DNA of 64,000 bases from Norana najaformis (GCA_964023275.1 OZ029926.1:25659998-25723997); one strand, 5' to 3'. Shown: positions 24,101 to 35,749, numbered from the stretch's first letter. A program made the numbers and translations. Notes: a model not told the origin generated them from the sequence alone.

Positions 24101-27100
24101 TGTATAATGTTGCGTCTTAAAATAACCCATCGTAGAATGCCCTAGACATGATGTTAATTAGTCGCTTTAGGTCAACAGTCTTGCCAAGTAGAAAGCAACC
24201 ATCAACCTATATGGAGGGGCACTGTGCCCGACTGGTTAGAGCGCTTGGCTTGTAACACGAAGAGTACGGGTTCGAGCCTCCTTCCATGAGACGTTTGGTT
24301 ACTGTGTAGGGACCTTGAATCCTTCACTCACATTTGCTCAGCGCCATCAATTGATGATTTGTCATTAGGTAGTGGTGCCTAATAAATGCAGAAATAATAA
24401 TAATAACAGTATGTGAATGAAATGCTGTGATAATACTTAATATTTTCCTCTTTGTTTGAAAGTTTATGTGACCTTTACCTGAAAGATTTTATGTTCTTAT
24501 CTTGTTATCTTTTTATATTGTTTTCCTTGTCGACTTTTTATGATGTGTTGACTTTTTTGACATCTAGGACCAGGAGCTGTTCTTCTTCCATGAGCTGAGT
24601 CCGGGCAGCTGTTTTTTTCTGCCGAAAGGTGCTCACATCTACAACACCCTTTGTAACTTGATGAGGGTAAGTCAGCCAGTGGATATACCTACAGGGCACA
24701 ATACAAGACAGTGGCTGATTGGTCAAGTTTTTGCAAGGTAACTCGAAGGTTACGGATTCTAGCCTTCCCTCCAAGATGGTGTCTGGGTAAAGACTTTGAG
24801 AAGTCTTTGATGTCCAGTTGCTTTGATGTCTTGTTACTAGATGGGGCCACTTACATATTTAAGGAAACAATGAAGTGGTTAGAAATCAAATGATGTTCCT
24901 TAGCTTGAGACTGGGTGCCTAGTTAGCATCTTTTAAAAGGCACTGACGTATGAAGCACAGCTGTATTACACACCTAAAGAGAAGCCGCTTAAGGGTAAGC
25001 TGTATTTGTGTCTTGAGCTGGACAGATTTTCCAGAACTTTTCAGCAGATTGTTCTTGAATGACAGTTCACTGTGGAAGGAAGTGCAATCTAATTTGATCT
25101 CAAGGCTTCTATAGCGCCGTTATCATAATGCCTTGAGCATCAGGCAGTGGTTGCTTCAAGTCAAAATCGCAAATCAGAATACACGATACATTGGAGAAGC
25201 TGGGTTGAATTTTGATAGTTTAGAGAAATCAGAAGCCATGCTACAGTGGAGCAATATGCTCAAGTCGTCTTATGTGAGCAGACTGTGGAAATAATCAGCT
25301 TCAGTGCATGGTTAGATTAAGATTTGGCGAGTACTGTTTGACTGTCTTGAGTCTGTTTTAAGCTTATAAATGTATGTGTCTGTGTGTACAGTCTGAGTAT
25401 CTGAAGAGAGGATTCACGGAGGTTGTCTCGCCAAATCTCTACAACATCAAACTTTGGGAGATATCAGGTCATTGGCAGCACTACGCGGTACGGCGGTTTA
25501 TTTCACGGAATTCTTGGCTCTGATTTCTGTTCTTGCAATTCTCCTTTCTTTGATTTTTTCTGTTCTTGGATTTTTCCTTTCTATGTTTTTTCTGTTCTTG
25601 GATTTTTCCTTTCTTTGTTTTTTCTGTTCTTGGATTGTCCATTCTTTAATTTTTTCTGTTCTTGGATTGTCCATTCTTTAATTTTTTCTGTTCTTGGATT
25701 TTTCCTCCTTTATTTTTTCTGTTCTTGGATATTTTCTTTCTTTTATTTTTTCTTTTCTTGGATTTTACCATTCTTTTATTTTTTCCTGTTCTTGGATTTT
25801 ACAATTCTTTTATGTTTTCTGTTCTTGGATTTTTCCTTTCTTTTATTTTTTTTCTTTGATTTTTTCCGTTTTTGATTTTTTTATATGTTTTTCCATTCTT
25901 AGTCATCAGATTTTATCAGTACCTCTTAGCCAAGCACTTAGGTGAATAACCTTTGGTCCCGCCTTTTATGGGGTAAATTGAAGCAATCTGCAGATGGCAT
26001 TTTTCGATTCCTGCATGAAACTTGCCATCGAATTAAGCTACATTTTAACTGCAACGTAAATATTATTATTAATTGGTGTTTTTTTGTTCAGGAGCACATG
26101 TTCTCGTTTGAAGCGGAAGGCGAGAAGTTCGCATTGAAGCCGATGAACTGCCCAGGCCACTGGTAGGGGAATCATTGACTCATTCACTTATTCATTCATT
26201 CATTCTATCAGTCATTCGTTCATTCTATCATTCACTCATTTTCATTTGTTATTATTGTCATTTTTGTTCATGAGGGATCATATCTACGCCAGAGTTGCAG
26301 TTTTAAAAGTTTTTTCGGTTTTGTTTCCAGTCTGATGTTCGATCATCGCCCGCGGTCGTGGAAGGAACTGCCGATACGTTTAGCCGATTTTGGAGTTCTG
26401 CACCGGAATGAGCTCTCTGGCGCCCTCTCTGGCCTGACCCGTGTACGACGATTCCAGCAGGATGATGCCCACATCTTCTGTCGCCCCGACCAGGTCAGGA
26501 ATATTTTCTAGTCGCTTTATAGTCTCAGGGGGTCCGAGAGGTCGAAACTATTTTCTTGATGTTTACTTTTTTGTTTTGGAAAATATAGTTAGTTTTCATT
26601 TTAAAAATATGTGATTTATTTTGGCATGCAATCGATTTTTTATTGTTATTTTGCTATGAATTAATACATTAATTTCTCAGTTTTAATTTCTAATTTGGTA
26701 AATATTGATAGATATGACCCATGTAAACAAAAGCTCTTTGGGGTCCTTGATAATTTTTAAGAGTGTGTGAAGGGGTCCTGAGACCAAAAAGTTTGAGAAC
26801 CGCTGGTCTAGCGATTCTGTCTGTCCATAACTGACAGGGAACCACCTTTTAATGATGCAGCTTGGTTGACTGTAAACAAGTCTGTATCCTTTACCTTTAT
26901 GCTTTTGAGGAGTTTATATAGAGGCATGTAAGCAGGTGTGTTACATTTCGTAATCGTAATCGAGAATTTATAAAGCACCACTTCATGTTAGACTCATCAG
27001 AGGCGCTTGTGGCCGAACAGCCCAGAATTCTGTTACAACGAGGTTGGATACCCAGAGCCGCTGGGGGACAGAATGGTCTTCACGCGCTTGCGGAAGAGGG

Positions 27101-30100
27101 AAGGAGGAAGGCAGAGAAGCTACATTTATCTTTATGCGTCTGAGGAGTTTTTATAGAGGCATGTAAACAAGTGTGTTACCTTTACCTTTATGTTTCTGAG
27201 GAGTTTTTATAGAGGCATGTAAACAAGTGTGTTACCTTTACCTTTATGCTTCTGAGGAGTTTTTATAGAGGCATGTAAACAAGTGTGTTACCTTTACCTT
27301 TATGCTTCTGAGGAGTTTTTATAGAGGCATGTAAACAAATGTGTTACCTTTACCTTTATGCTTCTGAGGAGTTTTTATAGAGGCATGTAAACAAGTGTGT
27401 TACCTTTACCTTTATGCTTCTGAGGAGTTTTTATAGAAGCATGTAAACAAGTGTGTTACCTTTACCTTTATGCTTCTGAGAAGTTGGTACAGGGGTGTGT
27501 AAACAAGTGTTATTGTTACCTTCATTTGCTGTGCTGATTTGGTGACGTTGATTTGATTAGATCAAGGAAGAGATCGCCGGCTGTTTGGATTTCCTTCGCT
27601 GCATCTACACCATCTTTGGATTCACCTTCCAGCTGCGACTTTCCACTCGGCCGGAAAAGTTCCTCGGAGAAGTCCAGCAGTGGGATGAAGCAGAGCAGGT
27701 CTGAAATTACTAGATACATGTAATGTCACATGAGCAGAGGTTCGTGTAGCTCCTCAAATTTACTCATAGTAATGCTCAGTTATTTCTTTTGCTAAAATCT
27801 ATGTATGTATGTAGATCTGGCTCAGCTCCAGAACACATCAGTGAGCTGCTCGTACCCGTTGCGAACCAATCAGATCGACAAAAACTGAGATTGGCTGCAT
27901 GTGGACAGCTTATAGTTCTGCGCTCCCAGATGGCGCGTCACACTTTTTCCTGTATGGAACCATCTCTCTGGAATAGTTTGCATCCAGAAATTCGAACTTT
28001 TGTTCCCTTAACAGCTGCACAGGAAAGATTCTCGGCCCGTCTTAAGACGTACCTTTTTGGGAACTTCTAGATAGCCATGCCATAGCACCTTTGTAGGTTT
28101 CTTAAAACATGCTGTACAAGTGTCCGGATACATGCGTATATCCCATGCATATAACACCCTACATACAAGTATACACATGCAAAATTTACTGGAAACTTTT
28201 TATAACGATTTTTTGTGATTTTGTTTGTTGTCAACAGCAACTGAAGGAAAGTCTGGACGAGTTTGGTGACAAATGGGAGTATAATCATGGCGATGGCGCT
28301 TTCTATGGACCTAAGGTATGACCTCCACTTTAAACGCACCTTAATTGAAGATGTTCATGGATGTATGGTGCTGTCTGGTGCGTTGGATGTCTTTTACATT
28401 TGCCACTGGGGTTCATATCCCAGTGTGTCAATTGAATCTGGCAATTCAGTGTCAACGCTTGCTGACCCTTGGGAGCCTTATCAGAATTCCCTGACCTACT
28501 GGATTTCGACATGGCTTCTTCAATGAATTGTGGTCTTTGATTACAGTTTCGCTTGAAGCAACCATCGATTGATGCCTTGGGCATTATGATAACCGCACTG
28601 TAGAAGTCATTAAATTAGATTAGACACTGTAATGAGTTCATTTCTTTTAACCAGAACTCCATCCTTGTATTAGAATTCATGTTGAAATGAAGAGTTTTAT
28701 ATGGTAACTTGTCTTTACCACTGTACTTTAGATTGATATAACAATCATGGATGCTCTGCGGAGGCCGCATCAGTGTGCTACGATTCAGCTGGACTTTCAG
28801 CTTCCGCAGCGATTCAACCTCACGTACATCAGGTTAGTTGGTTAGTTCTCTTGACGCTTTATGTAGCGCCTTTAAGTACGTCACAAAACTGCCAACTATA
28901 ACCACCATTTCACATTCTTAACTACGCTTATCTATTGAAGCTGTCTGTTTTTGTTTTTTGTGGTTTACTTTCAACCATTGGAGTTTTTTTGTGGTTTACT
29001 TTCAACCATTGGAGTTTTTTTGTGGTTTACTTTCAACGATTGGAGATTTTTGTGGTTTACTTTCAACCATTGGAGTTTTTTTGTGGTTTACTTTCAACGA
29101 TTGGAGTTTTTTGTGGTTTACTTTCAACGATTGGAGTTTTTTTGTGGTTTACTTTCAACGATTGGATCACAGCTGACACAGTTTAATTTGCTCCCAAGTT
29201 TTATTTATTCTGTCAGTTCTGTGATGTCATTCCGACCTAAACTTAAGACTTAAACCAGCCTATCTCTGTTTCTTGCTAAGCCGTCACACCCACAAATATT
29301 GCACTCGATCAGTGGACTCTACGACTCTTGTTGTCCCTCGTACCAGGACAGCGTTGGGTTATAGAGTGTTTTTGGTTGCTGGTCCATTGATTTGGAATTC
29401 GCTGCTAAGTTCTGGCAGTCCTGTGATGTCATATAGGTCTAAACATAAGACTTGTCTGTTTCAACTTGCTTACCCACCGTAGCCCAACTGCTGGTTTCTC
29501 TGACCGGTAGGAATTCAACCCGGCTTGTCCAACAGATTATGATTTTGGATTGTGATTTTGACTTCGATTTATGCCTTGGGTATTATGATAACGGCGCTAT
29601 AGAAGTCATTAGATTAGATTAGACATTGGCTGGAGTGGTGATATCAAGCAAAGTTGAGTCTGATTAGTTCCAGGAATAGGGTTGATCTTCCAAGGGTAGA
29701 AGACCATCTGGCACCCAGTCAGCCCTCCATCCTTTCAGGGTGAACGAGTGAGAGTGTAAGTCAGGGTTTAAAAGAGATCTGTTGTTTGCTGTGGTTGTGT
29801 TTTTGCCTGGATTTGCTTCAGGTGTTTATACAGATGTGTTATCGCTAGTGTTTTGCCATTAACTCTTAAACTTCCATGGAGTTTCTACATACGTTTGCCA
29901 TCTACCTGTTTTGAGACCCTTTAATTTTATTCATTTCGTATATTTTATTTCATTTGGCCAACAGCGGTGATGAGAAGAGCGAGAAGAAGCGACCTGTGAT
30001 CGTCCACAGAGCCATCCTTGGATCCGTCGAGCGAATGATCGCCATTTTGTGTGAGAACTACGGTGGAAAATGGTAGGCATCTTATTCTAAACAGCATTCT

Positions 30101-32666
30101 GAAAAACCTTTCAAAGATAGCTCAGAATTGGTGTCTTATGTTTCTCAACTAGGTCCACCTTATGACCTGATTCGGTGTGATGTGAATTTTGGTGTGATGC
30201 ATTTGGGGATGTTTGCAAAACGAATTCAGCTTCTGAGCATGTCCCTTTTATAAAGTCATCATGATCTTCATCAAGATCCATGGACAGAAAGCCCGCAGGT
30301 GTCCAGCAAACACATCATCACCTGTCTCCACACTCTGTGGTCCTGTGCCGGTGTATGCTCAAACTGTGTAAATCCTACTGGCACCAGTCTTTGATATCAT
30401 CCATCCACTCTCCATTAGGTCGTCCTCGTCGCCCATTTCCATCCATAATTCCCATCATCACACCTTTTATTTTTCTGCTATTGTCCATTCTACATGCATG
30501 TCCGAATAAACCCAGTTTTCATCTTATATTTGTGTTAGATCTTCCTTTATGTTCAGTCTTCTTCGAACCTCCACATTTGTCACCTTCGTTGTCCAATTCA
30601 AATGTTGTATTGTCAGCTTGGCTTTACAATGTATCCTTGTTATAACTGGTTACTTGACATGGCTTTCAAAGTTTTTGTTCTAAGGAGGTTTCTGTGTACA
30701 AGGAATCAGAAATAATAGTGTTCAAGTAGAAGTCATTGATATTCAGTCCTTATTCCCCAAACTTACTATACTTTAGGCTAGAACTGTTGTGTCAACAGGC
30801 TTTCGGTTGCTGAATCTAAATTTTGGAACTCCCTCCCTGTGTCTGTTCATTCTGCACTGTCGCTCCTGTCATTTCGTTCTCAACTTAAAACTTACCCATT
30901 TCAAATTGCTTATCCACCATAGGCTACCTCTCTGTCTTGGGGACTGACCTTATGCCTATTGACTTGACCTTGGCTTTGGTGCGCCATCGGTTGATGCCTT
31001 GTGCATATTAGACAGTGGTGCAAATTACTACTAATAATTATTATTACTGGGTAAAGAAGTACTGTTATTTGGATCGAGGGGAAGGCATCAACAACTTTGT
31101 TAGAATTTTCAGCAGTGCATTTTTAACCTGAACAGTTATTATCATTGTAGTTCGAATAAAAGCGGGCCTTTTGGCTGATATCAGAGATTCAGTTCTGTTT
31201 CTGACAATGTTTGGTTGTGATTTTAGGCCGTTCTGGCTTTCCCCGAGGCAGTGCATGGTCATTCCAGTTGCAGCTCCGTTTGACGCCTACGCCCAGAAGG
31301 TTTGTTGATACATGCATTTGATGGGTTTTAGATTTATCGTTCAAATCGCTGGACATATGGTTTTCTGCCATTGGTTTATGTGTTTTAATGAGATTAGTTT
31401 TATAACTGAGTGTAAGACGTACATTTCTGATTGTCATGATTTCAAATACATGATTATCTACGCTGAGCATTTGGACATCTAACCGTGCTTCTGTCTGACA
31501 GCTAATTCAAACTGCTTCGTAATTTGTGCGTATAACAAGTTTTCATACTATGGCAATACTATTATTAATGATATTAATTAATACTAATAACAATGAAGAG
31601 AATATGTAGATACATGCGTGCATTTGTCAGAGAATAATTGGTAGCCACATCTTGCCTTCATCTGTAGGTCAGGGATGAGTTGTTTGAAGCCGGATTTGTC
31701 TGTGAAGCTGACCTGGATTCAGGAGACACGATGAACAAGAAGATCCGAAACGCGCAGCTGGCTCAGTTCAACTTCATTCTCGGTAGGCAGTCGACTTATT
31801 GTTTTCAGCTTAGCTACATCAATGAACTGGATCCTCTGTATAGCAGTAGCTTTAGGAGCTCTTTCAGACACTGTGCTATCATAACTCCCTCCCGTTGTCC
31901 GTATTTGGCTGACCCCCTCCTTGCCCTCTGTGCGGACGTCCTTACTGGATGCAATTGGGCTGTTATGTACAGCAGGACCTATCCAGTTCTTTTTGAGTTT
32001 GACCTTTGACTCGTAACGATGTAGACCTGATTGTCTGTAAATTTTCGTAGCTGTTGGTGATCAGTGAAGTGACTGCAATGCATAGACATTCATGCACTGT
32101 TCATATATGTATTTATCTGAGTGGAGCAGGATAGCCGATTGATCTGAGCGCTTGGCTTGTAGCACGGAGAGTATGGTTTCGAGTCTCCCCTTAGAGGGTT
32201 ACTGTGTAGGGACCTTGAGCAAATTCTTCACTCTTAGTTGATTCGCACCTCAGATTCAGATTTATTGGCCTTGCATGTGTAATAAATCCAAAAATAAATG
32301 AATAAATTTGTATAGCTCCTTAAGAGAACCTCTCAAAGATGCTGAAGCGTTGCTTTCTAACAGTATAAAGAGGTGCAACATAAGATAAGCTTAAATATTT
32401 TGTTACATACGCCCTTACGTGACAGCGCTTCTGAAGCCTGTAGAGTGGAATATAGACGTTGCTAGTGTGTGCCTTGACTCGTATAATGAACAAGCTTTTT
32501 CCTGTTATTTGAAACAGTCGTGGGTGAGAAGGAACAGCAGAACGGTACCGTCAACATCCGCACGCGCGACAACAAGGTTCTCGGCGAGCAGCCGATCGCT
32601 CACGTGAAGGAGCGATTCAAGCACTTTGTCGAATCAAAAGTCCAGGATGCTGAGGACAAATTCTAG
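18190..32666 (+). CDS. TARS1: Threonyl-tRNA synthetase, cytosolic, 19 coding exons
   Basis: Exons: 18190-18246, 19121-19198, 19710-19891, 20428-20543, 21059-21188, 21643-21760, 22548-22691, 23579-23725, 24568-24666, 25392-25487, 26092-26162, 26331-26493, 27561-27698, 28238-28315, 28732-28832, 29965-30072, 31227-31299, 31668-31782, 32518-32666. All junctions keep phase, giving 720 codons plus stop (human 723). The enzyme charges tRNA-Thr with threonine in the cytosol. Order: Lys-rich N-terminal extension (1-45), TGS domain (about 77-145), editing domain with HSSAH (151-155), class II catalytic core with zinc ligands Cys409, His460 and His587, motif 2 around FGVLHRNE to [11 protein letters not shown] (433-460), motif 3 [10 protein letters not shown] (Arg596), and the anticodon-binding domain from about 612. 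Intron 1 appears to start with GC (AAG|gcatga); all others are GT-AG. An acceptor-like sequence ending at 18163 hints at an upstream non-coding exon. The last exon is duplicated at 327-475. Confidence 0.97.
20815..21035 (-). mobile_element. LINE-A 3' portion in TARS intron 4
   Basis: Antisense LINE-A: cagcacccaacgaaa, then gtcaaaacagaatcaatagg, then cagttttgagtgaaagacct. It runs to about 25 bases from the exon 5 acceptor. Confidence 0.75.
23155..23292. repeat. Minisatellite in TARS intron 7
   Basis: A unit of about 29 bases (gttgtctttttatattgttt plus tcctt) repeats three to four times. A single related copy with the same leading sequence (gacctttacctgaaa, ttatgttcttatcttgtt) stands at 24469-24545 in intron 8. 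Confidence 0.8.
23765..23965 (+). mobile_element. tRNA-like SINE in TARS intron 8
   Basis: Begins tttgtggtctagttggtaac (box-A-like), continues with gattgtgggtttgagc (box-B-like) and ends in an A/T-rich tail. It resembles 6970-7160. Confidence 0.6.
24211..24410 (+). mobile_element. SINE-1, near full length, in TARS intron 8
   Basis: tRNA-like head: cccgactggttagagcgctt (box A) and gtacgggttcgagcctcc (box B). Body: gttactgtgtagggacctt and gctcagcgccatcaattgat. Tail: gtggtgcctaataaatgcag then aataataat. Confidence 0.85.
25095..25220 (-). mobile_element. LINE-B 3' end in TARS intron 9
   Basis: Antisense LINE-B: cttctatagcgccgttatca, taatgccttgagcatcagg and ggttgcttcaagtc. Confidence 0.75.
25524..25890. 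repeat. T-rich minisatellite in TARS intron 10
   Basis: About eleven degenerate copies of a 30-32 base unit (ttttctgttcttggattttt). Long Phe/Leu-rich frames across it are artefacts. Confidence 0.9.
26889..27510. repeat. 56-bp minisatellite in TARS intron 12
   Basis: At least six copies of a 56-base unit (core tgaggagtttttatagaggc) run from about 27118 to 27505, in phase at 27141, 27197 and onward. One separate copy at 26889-26945 is split off by an insert of about 170 bp (26945-27115) that starts with a short LINE-A-like end (cgtaatcgtaatcgag). The last copy is altered (ggtacaggggtgtg). Confidence 0.9.
27789..28070 (+). pseudogene. LINE ORF2 C-terminal relic in TARS intron 13
   Basis: Reads [11 protein letters not shown], later [13 protein letters not shown] and [10 protein letters not shown], the usual C-terminal tail of CR1/L2-like reverse-transcriptase proteins. 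Only about 90 codons remain. Confidence 0.8.
28500..28625 (+). mobile_element. LINE-B 3' end in TARS intron 14
   Basis: Sense LINE-B terminus: ccatcgattgatgccttggg, cattatgataaccgcactgt, agaagtcattaaattaga. Confidence 0.8.
28955..29168. repeat. 31-bp minisatellite in TARS intron 15
   Basis: About seven copies of a 30-31 base unit (gtggtttactttcaaccatt then ggag and a T run). Copies differ mainly at one site (ccatt or cgatt) and in T-run length. Confidence 0.9.
29190..29635 (+). mobile_element. LINE-B 3' portion with ORF end, TARS intron 15
   Basis: A frame of about 69 codons (29273-29482) reads [32 protein letters not shown] and [14 protein letters not shown], the C-terminus of a CR1/L2-like ORF2. 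The LINE-B 3' untranslated region follows, with the ggcgctatagaagtcatt end and an attagatt tail. It links LINE-B tails to a coding element. Confidence 0.85.
30775..31050 (+). mobile_element. LINE-C 3' portion with ORF end, TARS intron 16
   Basis: The frame from about 30800 reads [16 protein letters not shown], then [17 protein letters not shown] and stop. It is followed by tgatgccttgtgcatattag, a degraded end motif and an attattatt tail. Confidence 0.8.
32125..32312 (+). mobile_element. SINE-1 in TARS intron 18
   Basis: gagcgcttggcttgtagca and ggtttcgagtctcc (A and B boxes), then gttactgtgtagggacctt, ending in an aataaat-rich tail. More diverged than the 24.2 kb copy. Confidence 0.7.
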
Positions 32667-34290
32667 ATAAATTCGTCACTTTGTTGACTTTCTCAGCATT
32701 CTTTCCATTCATCGCATAGTTAAACGAACGTTAAGTTAAGGAATGAGGGCAGGCAATTGATGCTTCAAGAAAACACAAGAACTTGTGACTGTTGTTTAGA
32801 CACAATGCATATATCTTTGCAGAGACTTCATACATAAGGGATGTCCGCAAAAACGGGCACACCCTCCCTCCCCTCAGGGTGCGATTTTTGGTTGGCAGAT
32901 TTAGGGGAACCAGTCCAAACATGGGCAACCCCCAGCGAGGTAAAATTGGCTGAGCCGGTACAGCAATTGTTGATTTGGGCCATGTTTTTAAATTTCTGGT
33001 TACTGGCTCTGTTGTCTGTAGTTGGGAAATTTGTGAGTCAGGGAAAATATATGGGGAAATATATTTTCAGAGAAGACACTCAGAGCCAGCAGAGGGGGAA
33101 TTGCCGACAATAAATCGCATCTTGACTCCTGTAGAAGATTTTGGGGTAATTGGTTGCAATTGTTTTTGCCACTTAAAACTAGGTGTTTCTGTGTAGACTT
33201 TTGAAGAATGCTTACTATCTGATGTAACATCTGAAACTCTGCCACAATAGTTTGTTACTCTATGAAATTAGTATTACATAAGGTAATGGAATCTTGAGGT
33301 TTGTCTCATTTTTTCGTAGCATACTGGACCCTGAGTTCTGGGTTCAAATTTCCACTCGGGACAGATAGACTGAGGAGTACTTTTGTCAGCGAAGAATTCC
33401 ATCGATTGGAAGATCAGCAGAAGTTGAGAAAACGGACTGGCCACCCGACTTCATAATCCAAGTCTAGGACAATGAAGTCACTAACTGCACTTCCTAGGCA
33501 AATTGGGACTTTGTTTTATTCCTAGGCAAATTGGGGCTTTGTTTTAGTGTAGGGAGGGACTGTTTGCTGTGTGAGCCATGTACACGCACATACAAGCACT
33601 CACACACAAGGAAGTTCATCCCCTTTTAACATCCAGATAATGAGATTCAGGGGCCCTGATGCATTACAATAACCATAGAAATTTCCAGACTAGGTTAGAT
33701 GTAGGAGGGAGCAAGTCACTCTGCTCCAAGTCTACATTTTTGGGCTTAATATGGGGAGGTCACTAGTGCTCCCCTAATCCAAGCTCTGCTGGTCTTTCAT
33801 TTGAAACTGGAGCTTCGATGTAAAGTCTTAACCTGACAATTCACGTTCTTGCCTTGTTCGCTAGAGGTTATGTTGGTCTTAAACTTGGTCATGAACAGTT
33901 AGTTGCTTCCATACTTCGGGCATGTACTACGGAAGAGTGGAGATTGCCTAGAGAAACAGATCATCCAAAGCACAATGCCTGGGTCCCGAGCTAGGGGAAG
34001 ACCAAAGATGACATGGATAGACAACATCAAGTCGTGGACTGAATTATGGTTTGATCAGTTGTTCCAAGAGACCAGGGACAGAAGGAGATGGCACGAAATT
34101 GTCTGTGGGTGCAGCCAATCATCACTTCAAGGACGGTTGAAGACAAGACAGTTATTTGTGCGATGGTCTAATGGTTGGCCTGCTGGACTGTCAGCCCAGA
34201 GGCTGGGTTCAAATTCAGGGCACAGCGATGTTTCAAAATGCCTGCTTCACTTGTGCCCCTTGCCGACTTGCTATAAAATGAGTGACCATA
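32490..34290 (+). repeat. TARS 3'-flank duplication, copy 2
   Basis: Partner of 289-1546. It carries two segments absent from copy 1: about 390 bp around 32725-33115, and a LINE-E fragment at 33902-34154. The SINE portions at about 33315-33530 and 34152-34290 are shared with copy 1, so they predate the duplication. Confidence 0.8.
33902..34154 (+). mobile_element. LINE-E 3' fragment with 7-bp target-site duplication
   Basis: The frame reads GHVLRKSGDCLEKQII, GSRARGRPKMTWIDN and RDRRRWHEIV, the typical C-terminal tail of an endonuclease-type non-LTR retrotransposon. acagtta occurs at 33895-33901 and 34148-34154. The undisrupted paralogous site at 1314-1321 has a single acggtta. Confidence 0.85.
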
Positions 34291-34302
34291 AACTGACCAA
34301 GT

Positions 34303-34490
34303 ATATATGCCATTTTAGACTACTGCGGGTGTTTAGTCCTTCCCCTAGACTGACCTGCAACTATATATATATATATATATATATTGCTGTTTATATATAA
34401 TATATATATTAATATATATATTATATATATTGTTGCAAGTTAGTCTAGGGCAAGAACTGAACACCCGCAGTAGTTTAAAATGGCATATAT
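34303..34490. repeat. Fold-back element around an AT tract
   Basis: Arms of about 59 bp at 34303-34361 and 34432-34490 are imperfect reverse complements (left ctactgcgggtgtttagt, right gaacacccgcagtag). The 70-base spacer is almost pure AT. Confidence 0.85.
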
Positions 34491-34834
34491 TTACAAGCAA
34501 AAATAAACTCACGTGTACACAGAAAATCGACCACAGCGGTCCAACGGACATCGGAATCTCCACGAAACACAGCATCAACTTTACAAGAAAAGGTCATCAG
34601 CGGCGGGAGACGGAATCAACATCAAAACTATCAACTTAAAACGACTTCTTCAAAACGATCAACTTCAAAATTACATCTCCTGAGTCCGGCACTCCAACAC
34701 AGCAAAACGACCAACAGGGTCAAACCAAAAGCCGGACTGAATTTAACTCACACTCGTGCCTATTTATAGGGCGGAGTTCCCTCCGACGTACCCATCTGTG
34801 AATGTCTGACTCTTAGATCTTGACATGAACGAGA

Positions 34835-34945
34835 ACCATTCCTACCTATTTTAAATTTTGACTGAGCGCCTGTGAATAAAAAATGGTTCCTACGACTTAG
34901 CTTTCATTGGACGCTGTAGAAATCTCGAGCTTACGATTACGATAG
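34835..34945 (+). mobile_element. LINE-A 3' end
   Basis: Sense LINE-A with a few changes: ttgactgagcgcctgtgaat, acgctgtagaaatctcgag, then ttacgattacga. Confidence 0.75.
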
Positions 34946-34949
34946 ATTG

Positions 34950-35515
34950 CAAACGTCTAAAGCAGTAAATTTAAACTTACAACAGTGGATAAACCCAACA
35001 CTGATGAAAAACAGCTGTTTAATTGAGCATTTAATTAAAATTCATGATAAATAACTGTTTTCTTCATTAAATGGGTCACTGTTGGTAGATTTCCATTCCA
35101 TAAACTCCGCATTCGTTGATTCGTTTTAAGATCTTATTACATCTTCCAATTTTCGCAGCATGATCGAATTGTCAGTGTTCATGATCGAATGATCCGAGTT
35201 TCTCGTTTCAAGCTGGTTCACAAAGCCCAAAGCAAAAGGTTCACTGCTTACAGCAAGAACGCATTCCAAAACGTGTTCTCTGTCTTTAAAAATCATCTTA
35301 GAACCGAGCTGCTCAAATTGTTGGGTTTATATTTTGAAGAATATTCTCTTCTATTATTTTCTTATCCGTTTTGAAGATTTATTTCATTCCTATTATTTGC
35401 TGATGATCTGTTTGAAGGCTGTGTTGAACATGGATGCTCAAAATTTTCAAATCGAGACAGGCATTTGAAAGAATAATGCGTTTAAAACAATTTCCATGAC
35501 TTTAATCCATCATTT
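34950..35515. other. Intergenic DNA, no supported gene
   Basis: A 61-codon frame at 35189-35374 has a mixed composition but matches no family I know. Nothing else recognised. Confidence 0.35.
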
Positions 35516-35519
35516 CTTC

Positions 35520-35745
35520 CTCTAATCCGATTACTTCTATAGCGCCGTAATAATGGTGCACAAAGCATATCAATCGTTGGTAACTTCAAGTGAAACTGTA
35601 ATCAAAATCGTAATCCAAGAGTGAAGTCCAACTCAAATCTAATGACTTATGTAGCGCAGTTAGCGTCTAGCACAAGGCATCAATCGATGGTTGCTCCGGT
35701 TGAATCCGTAGTCAAAAATCTGTTGCAGAAGATTGGTTGAAATTA
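35520..35745 (-). mobile_element. Two antisense LINE-B 3' ends in tandem
   Basis: 35520-35620 and 35635-35745 both read antisense LINE-B (cttctatagcgccgtaata and aaggcatcaatcgatggttg). The first is more degraded. Confidence 0.7.
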
Positions 35746-35749
35746 ATTA

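Noticed and set aside
25423..25945. Phe/Leu-rich membrane-protein-like frames
   Set aside because: They span TARS exon 10 and then a T-rich intronic minisatellite in three frames.
27118..27505. 56-bp tandem array considered as a coding repeat or enhancer array
   Set aside because: It lies wholly in a TARS intron, has no sustained open frame and no recognisable factor sites.
35189..35374. 61-codon frame MIRVSRFKLVHKAQSK..
   Set aside because: No recognisable family and no supporting context.
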